A DNA stretch of 17,241 nucleotides, taken from positions 1-17,241 of the forward strand of contig DAORXQ010000028.1 in NCBI GenBank assembly GCA_035371905.1, written 5' to 3'. Position 1 is the stretch's first letter. Each line of letters starts with the position of its first letter. Positions 14,296-17,241 of this stretch are shown here, one piece after another. The notes beneath the pieces are model-generated. The model was not told where the DNA came from, did not search any database, and was given only the letters and a program-made list of their open reading frames with translations. The translations under genes were made by a program, and so were the position numbers. The stretch is from a bacterium (GTDB lineage: Bacteria > Ratteibacteria > UBA8468 > B48-G9 > JAFGKM01).

Positions 14296-15021
14296 ATGGA
14301 AGTGAAATTAATAGAAATGAGTTCAAATCCAGAAGAAATAATTTATTCAGCAGCAAGGCAGTGTTATTCTGAAAAGGATGCATATGATATTTTTGTAAAA
14401 GCAAAAAATATAGAAAAGAAAAAGATTGAAAAATTTATAGATGAAATTGTAAAATCAGGACATGAGAGTGTACTTGAACATGTAAAATTTACTTTTGCAA
14501 TAAGTGGTATATCAAGGGCATTAACACATCAACTTGTAAGACACAGAGTTGCATCATATTCACAGCAAAGCCAGAGATATGTAAATATGGAAAACTTTAA
14601 ATATATTGTTCCTCCATCAATTAAAAAAGATGAAATCCTTTCTGAAATTTTTGAAGAAACAATGGAATTTATAAAAAATTCTTACAAAAAATTGATAGAA
14701 AGATATAAAGAAATTGGAATGGTTGGTGAAGAAGCAAATCAAGATGCAAGGTATATTCTACCAAATTCAGCAGAGACAAAAATTGTTGTTACAATGAATT
14801 GTAGAGAATTATTACATTTTTTTAAAGTTAGGTGTTGTAGCCGTGCTCAATGGGAAATTAGACAACTTGCTTATAAGATACTTGAAATATGCAAAGAAAA
14901 ATTACCATCTGTTTTTAAAAAAGGAGCAAAATGTGAATATCTTGGTTATTGTCCAGAAGGCGAAAAATTTACATGTGGTAAATATCCTCTTAAAAAGGAA
15001 TTAATAAAAAATGATCGATGA
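14296..15021 (+). CDS. thyX: Flavin-dependent thymidylate synthase
   Basis: ThyX makes dTMP from dUMP using methylenetetrahydrofolate, FAD and NADPH, without ThyA. The 241-residue protein has the ThyX signature R82-H-R-V-A-S-Y-S-Q-Q-S-Q-R94, matching RHRxxSxNxxSxR with serine in place of asparagine. H56 in SGHESVLEH and NCRELLHFFKVR followed by AQWEIRQLA also match. The C-terminal tail has three cysteines (KCEYLGYCPEGEKFTCG) that may bind a metal; such tails seem frequent in anaerobes (recalled, not checked). The stop overlaps the next gene by 11 bases, linking dTMP and methionine-type one-carbon steps. Confidence 0.96.
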   Translation: MEVKLIEMSSNPEEIIYSAARQCYSEKDAYDIFVKAKNIEKKKIEKFIDEIVKSGHESVLEHVKFTFAISGISRALTHQLVRHRVASYSQQSQRYVNMENFKYIVPPSIKKDEILSEIFEETMEFIKNSYKKLIERYKEIGMVGEEANQDARYILPNSAETKIVVTMNCRELLHFFKVRCCSRAQWEIRQLAYKILEICKEKLPSVFKKGAKCEYLGYCPEGEKFTCGKYPLKKELIKNDR

Positions 15022-16039
15022 ACTTAAAAAAGTAGAAAAAAAAATTACAGGCATTGGAAGTTTACCATTTCTTGATTTGAAAGAATGTATTGATTTTATA
15101 AAAAAATACTTCAAAGATATTCCATTTTTGCCACAATTACCAAAATTGAATTTTAAAGAGGATATGAATATTCAAGTTGTTGAAAATATGCCAGGAATAA
15201 GAATTGAAAATAGAAAAATTTTGTTTGAGTATAATGAAAAGGAGATTTTAAATGTCTATCAAAAAATAGAGGAAAATGAAGTTGATTATTTTAAAATTAG
15301 CAATGAATATGGGGAAGGTATATATGAATTTTTAAAAACAGATATTGAAAGTAATTTTTTAAAAGGACAACTTGTAGGACCATTAACTTTTCTTTCAACT
15401 GCCAAATTTAAAGATGGAAAGCCATTAATTTTTGAAGAAGTATTTGAGGATATATTTGTTAAGATTATTGGAATGAAAGGTATATATCTTTCGAGAAAAA
15501 TAAAAGGAAAAAGTAAAATCCCTATAATTTTTTTTGATGAACCAGTTATGTCAAGTTATGGTTCTGCTTTTTTCCCAGTAGAAAAAGATAGAATAGTTAA
15601 TATACTTAAAAATTTAGTTAATTTTTTTAGGGAAAGGGATAAAAGTTGTTTAATAGGTTTTCATTGTTGTGGTAATACTGACTGGTCTATATTTTTTAAC
15701 CTTGATATTGATATTTTGAGCTTTGATGCTTTTGGTTTCCTTGAAAATTTTTTAATTTATTGGGAAGAAATAGAAAAATTTATTAAAAAGGAAAGATTTA
15801 TTGCATGGGGTATTATTCCTTCTACAGATGAAATTGAAAATGTTGATTTTGAAGCGATAAAAGATAAATTTAATTTTATCTTAAAATATTTTGAAAAAAG
15901 AGGAGTTGAGAAAAAAATATTACTCTCACATTCAATTTTTACCCCATCATGCGGACTCGGTTATACAAAAGAGAAGAATTCCTATAAAAATATAGATTAC
16001 TTGAATAACCTTATTGATTTAATTCAATCAATTTTGTAA
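15011..16039 (+). CDS. Core-MetE-like (UROD/MetE superfamily) methyltransferase, probable methionine synthase
   Basis: A 342-residue protein matching only the C-terminal catalytic barrel of cobalamin-independent methionine synthase (which is about 750 residues). The start TGIGSLPFLDLKE and IPFLPQLPK resemble short core-MetE proteins known from archaea and Dehalococcoides, which take the methyl group from a methyl-corrinoid protein and not from folate. Zinc ligand candidates are H218-C219-C220 and C314 in TPSCGLGYT; E177 in FDEP sits in the usual acidic motif. It overlaps thyX by 11 bases. The alternative is a corrinoid-dependent methyltransferase for another thiol, because the acceptor cannot be read from sequence. 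No corrinoid protein gene is in the window. Confidence 0.75.
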   Translation: MIDELKKVEKKITGIGSLPFLDLKECIDFIKKYFKDIPFLPQLPKLNFKEDMNIQVVENMPGIRIENRKILFEYNEKEILNVYQKIEENEVDYFKISNEYGEGIYEFLKTDIESNFLKGQLVGPLTFLSTAKFKDGKPLIFEEVFEDIFVKIIGMKGIYLSRKIKGKSKIPIIFFDEPVMSSYGSAFFPVEKDRIVNILKNLVNFFRERDKSCLIGFHCCGNTDWSIFFNLDIDILSFDAFGFLENFLIYWEEIEKFIKKERFIAWGIIPSTDEIENVDFEAIKDKFNFILKYFEKRGVEKKILLSHSIFTPSCGLGYTKEKNSYKNIDYLNNLIDLIQSIL

Positions 16040-16147
16040 ATTTTTTTATTTTATCTGACCCACATATAAAACAGTTGAACCGGAAAATTTTTAGCATTTT
16101 TTACTTCTAGATTATAATTTTTCACCATACATTTTAGTAAAAAAAAG

Positions 16148-16177
16148 AAGATTAATGTGATAATGAAATTTAATCTT
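16148..16177. promoter_or_regulatory. Inverted repeat upstream of hsdM promoter
   Basis: AAGATTAA (16148-16155) and TTAATCTT (16170-16177) are perfect arms around 14 bases, ending 17 bases before the -35 box. No T-run follows, so an operator is likelier than a terminator. The region 16040-16194 otherwise shows nothing clear. Confidence 0.35.
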
Positions 16178-16194
16178 TGAAACTAAACATACAC

Positions 16195-16223
16195 TTGACA
16201 AGGAAATAATTTTAAGGTATAAT
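16195..16223 (+). promoter_or_regulatory. Perfect-consensus sigma70 promoter of hsdM
   Basis: TTGACA (16195-16200), exactly 17 bases, TATAAT (16218-16223). The start codon follows 30 bases later. Confidence 0.85.
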
Positions 16224-16243
16224 AAGTTAAGTAAAATAAAAAA

Positions 16244-16251
16244 GGTTAACC
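16244..16251. promoter_or_regulatory. GGTTAACC palindrome directly before hsdM start
   Basis: A perfect eight-base palindrome two bases before the ATG, overlapping the place of the weak AAGG ribosome site. It could be an operator or a chance site. Confidence 0.25.
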
Positions 16252-16253
16252 AA

Positions 16254-17241
16254 ATGAATGATTTTGAAGGTTTGGAAGATTGGATAAAGAAAAGGTACTA
16301 TGCGATAAGAGAGAAATTTAAAAAAAGTTCTTTCACATTTAATGATATTTCAAATTTTCTTTTTAATCTTTATCAGGACTCAAAAGAACAGACAAAGCTT
16401 ATTTTATCTGAATTAAAAAAAGCAGGACTTCTTAAAATAACAAAAAATCCAGAAGACAAAAGGGAATCAATTTATGAAATTGTTGATATTCTTGAAACAC
16501 CTACTCTTTTTGGGAAAATAGAAGAAAAACTAACGAAGGAACAACTTACAAACATTCTAAAAACAGCAGCAGATATAATTAGGACAAGGGTTGATTACAC
16601 TTTTATTTTACTTTTACTTTTTTACAAGGCACTCTCTGATAAATGGAAAAATGAATATGAAGTTGTCAAAGAAGAATTGATGAAAAAGGGATTGAAAGAA
16701 AACGAAGTAATAAAGGAGGCAGGACAACCATATTATCACACATTTAACTTCAGACAGGACTTATTATGGGATGGGTTAAGAAAAGAACCGATAAAACTTC
16801 CTGAAAACCTATCAAAAAATTTAAAAGAATTATCTGAATTAAATCCTGATTATAAGGATATTTTCATTCAGTTTGATTTTCATCAATTTACCTCAAATCC
16901 AGAAAATCAGATAATTTTAAATAATCTTTTTGAACTCTTTAGTAGATACTCTTTTGAAAATGTTGAGGAAGATATACTTGGAGATGCTTATGAGTGGATA
17001 CTTAAATATTTTGCTCCAACAAAGGCAAAGGAAGGAGAGGTTTATACGCCAAGGGAAGTTATTAGATTGATGGTTGAAATTTTAGACCCTGAACCAGAAA
17101 AATGGATATATGACCCTGCCTGTGGAAGTGCTGGAATGCTTATAGTTACCTACCAGTATGTGAAGGAAAAATATGGAAAGGAAAAGGCAGAAAAACTATT
17201 CTTATTTGGACAGGAATACAATCCAAAAACACTTGCACTTG
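16254..17241 (+). CDS. hsdM: Type I restriction-modification N6-adenine methyltransferase subunit HsdM, 3' end cut by window
   Basis: HsdM methylates adenine in the target set by HsdS and forms the core of the type I complex. The 329 residues visible begin at ATG 16254, 30 bases after a consensus promoter. Residues 1 to about 90 form an extra N-terminal region that looks like a winged helix (about 25-85, with LSELKKAGLLKI). The usual HsdM helical domain follows from about 100 (ILKTAADIIRTRVDYTFILLLLFYK). The methyltransferase fold starts near 255, with EVYTPREVIRLMVEIL and motif I D287-P-A-C-G-S-A-G (usually DPACGSGG). The catalytic NPPF motif lies beyond the edge. hsdS and hsdR are expected to the right. 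The ribosome site is weak (AAGG). Confidence 0.92.
   Translation, partial: MNDFEGLEDWIKKRYYAIREKFKKSSFTFNDISNFLFNLYQDSKEQTKLILSELKKAGLLKITKNPEDKRESIYEIVDILETPTLFGKIEEKLTKEQLTNILKTAADIIRTRVDYTFILLLLFYKALSDKWKNEYEVVKEELMKKGLKENEVIKEAGQPYYHTFNFRQDLLWDGLRKEPIKLPENLSKNLKELSELNPDYKDIFIQFDFHQFTSNPENQIILNNLFELFSRYSFENVEEDILGDAYEWILKYFAPTKAKEGEVYTPREVIRLMVEILDPEPEKWIYDPACGSAGMLIVTYQYVKEKYGKEKAEKLFLFGQEYNPKTLAL

Overview
This window looks like a piece of an AT-rich (estimated by eye at about 30% GC) chromosome of an uncultured, probably anaerobic bacterium. Pointers to anaerobic metabolism are a 2-hydroxyacyl-CoA dehydratase-type iron-sulfur protein with its ATP-dependent activase, a polyferredoxin, flavin-dependent thymidylate synthase (ThyX) and a short cobalamin-type methionine synthase candidate. 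A pseudopilin with the H-X9-DG signature points to a Planctomycetes/Lentisphaerae/Omnitrophota-like lineage. The exact phylum cannot be settled from the window.

Layout. (a) 2-1965, + strand: the 3' part of rseP overlapping ispG by four bases. (b) 6608-2015, - strand: a tight five-gene operon. It encodes an exported CBM9-like protein, a membrane-anchored RIFT-barrel-like protein, a NapH/CcoG-like polyferredoxin, an HgdB/YjiM-like double-cubane-type protein and its activase. This is the only minus-strand block, and both ends carry a copy, in the same orientation, of a 70-85 bp repeat containing a CCACCTTTRAGGTGG hairpin. (c) 6774-10271, +: a MrfA/YprA-type helicase and glutamate dehydrogenase. 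(d) 10634-14233, +: a pseudopilin whose end overlaps the start of a metal-type ABC importer (binding protein, ATPase, permease), followed by an overlapping SAM methyltransferase. (e) 14296-16039, +: thyX overlapping a core-MetE-like gene. (f) 16254 to the right edge, +: hsdM of a type I restriction-modification system behind a perfect-consensus promoter, cut by the window end.

How the genes fit together. RseP and IspG belong to envelope proteolysis and isoprenoid synthesis and often sit together. The minus-strand operon reads as an electron-transfer module: a membrane polyferredoxin could feed an ATP-driven activase, which would reduce a single-subunit double-cubane protein, with two exported proteins on the outer face. 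This combination is the best candidate here for an undescribed system. ThyX and the MetE-like protein both act in one-carbon metabolism. The importer has an unusual binding protein, with a Cys-Pro-Gly-His motif where classical ZnuA/TroA proteins use histidines, so its substrate is open.

Most junctions are overlaps or gaps of a few bases. Promoter-like sequences can be seen before the minus-strand operon, the helicase, gdh, the pseudopilin and hsdM. No tRNA, rRNA, CRISPR array or complete insertion sequence was seen.
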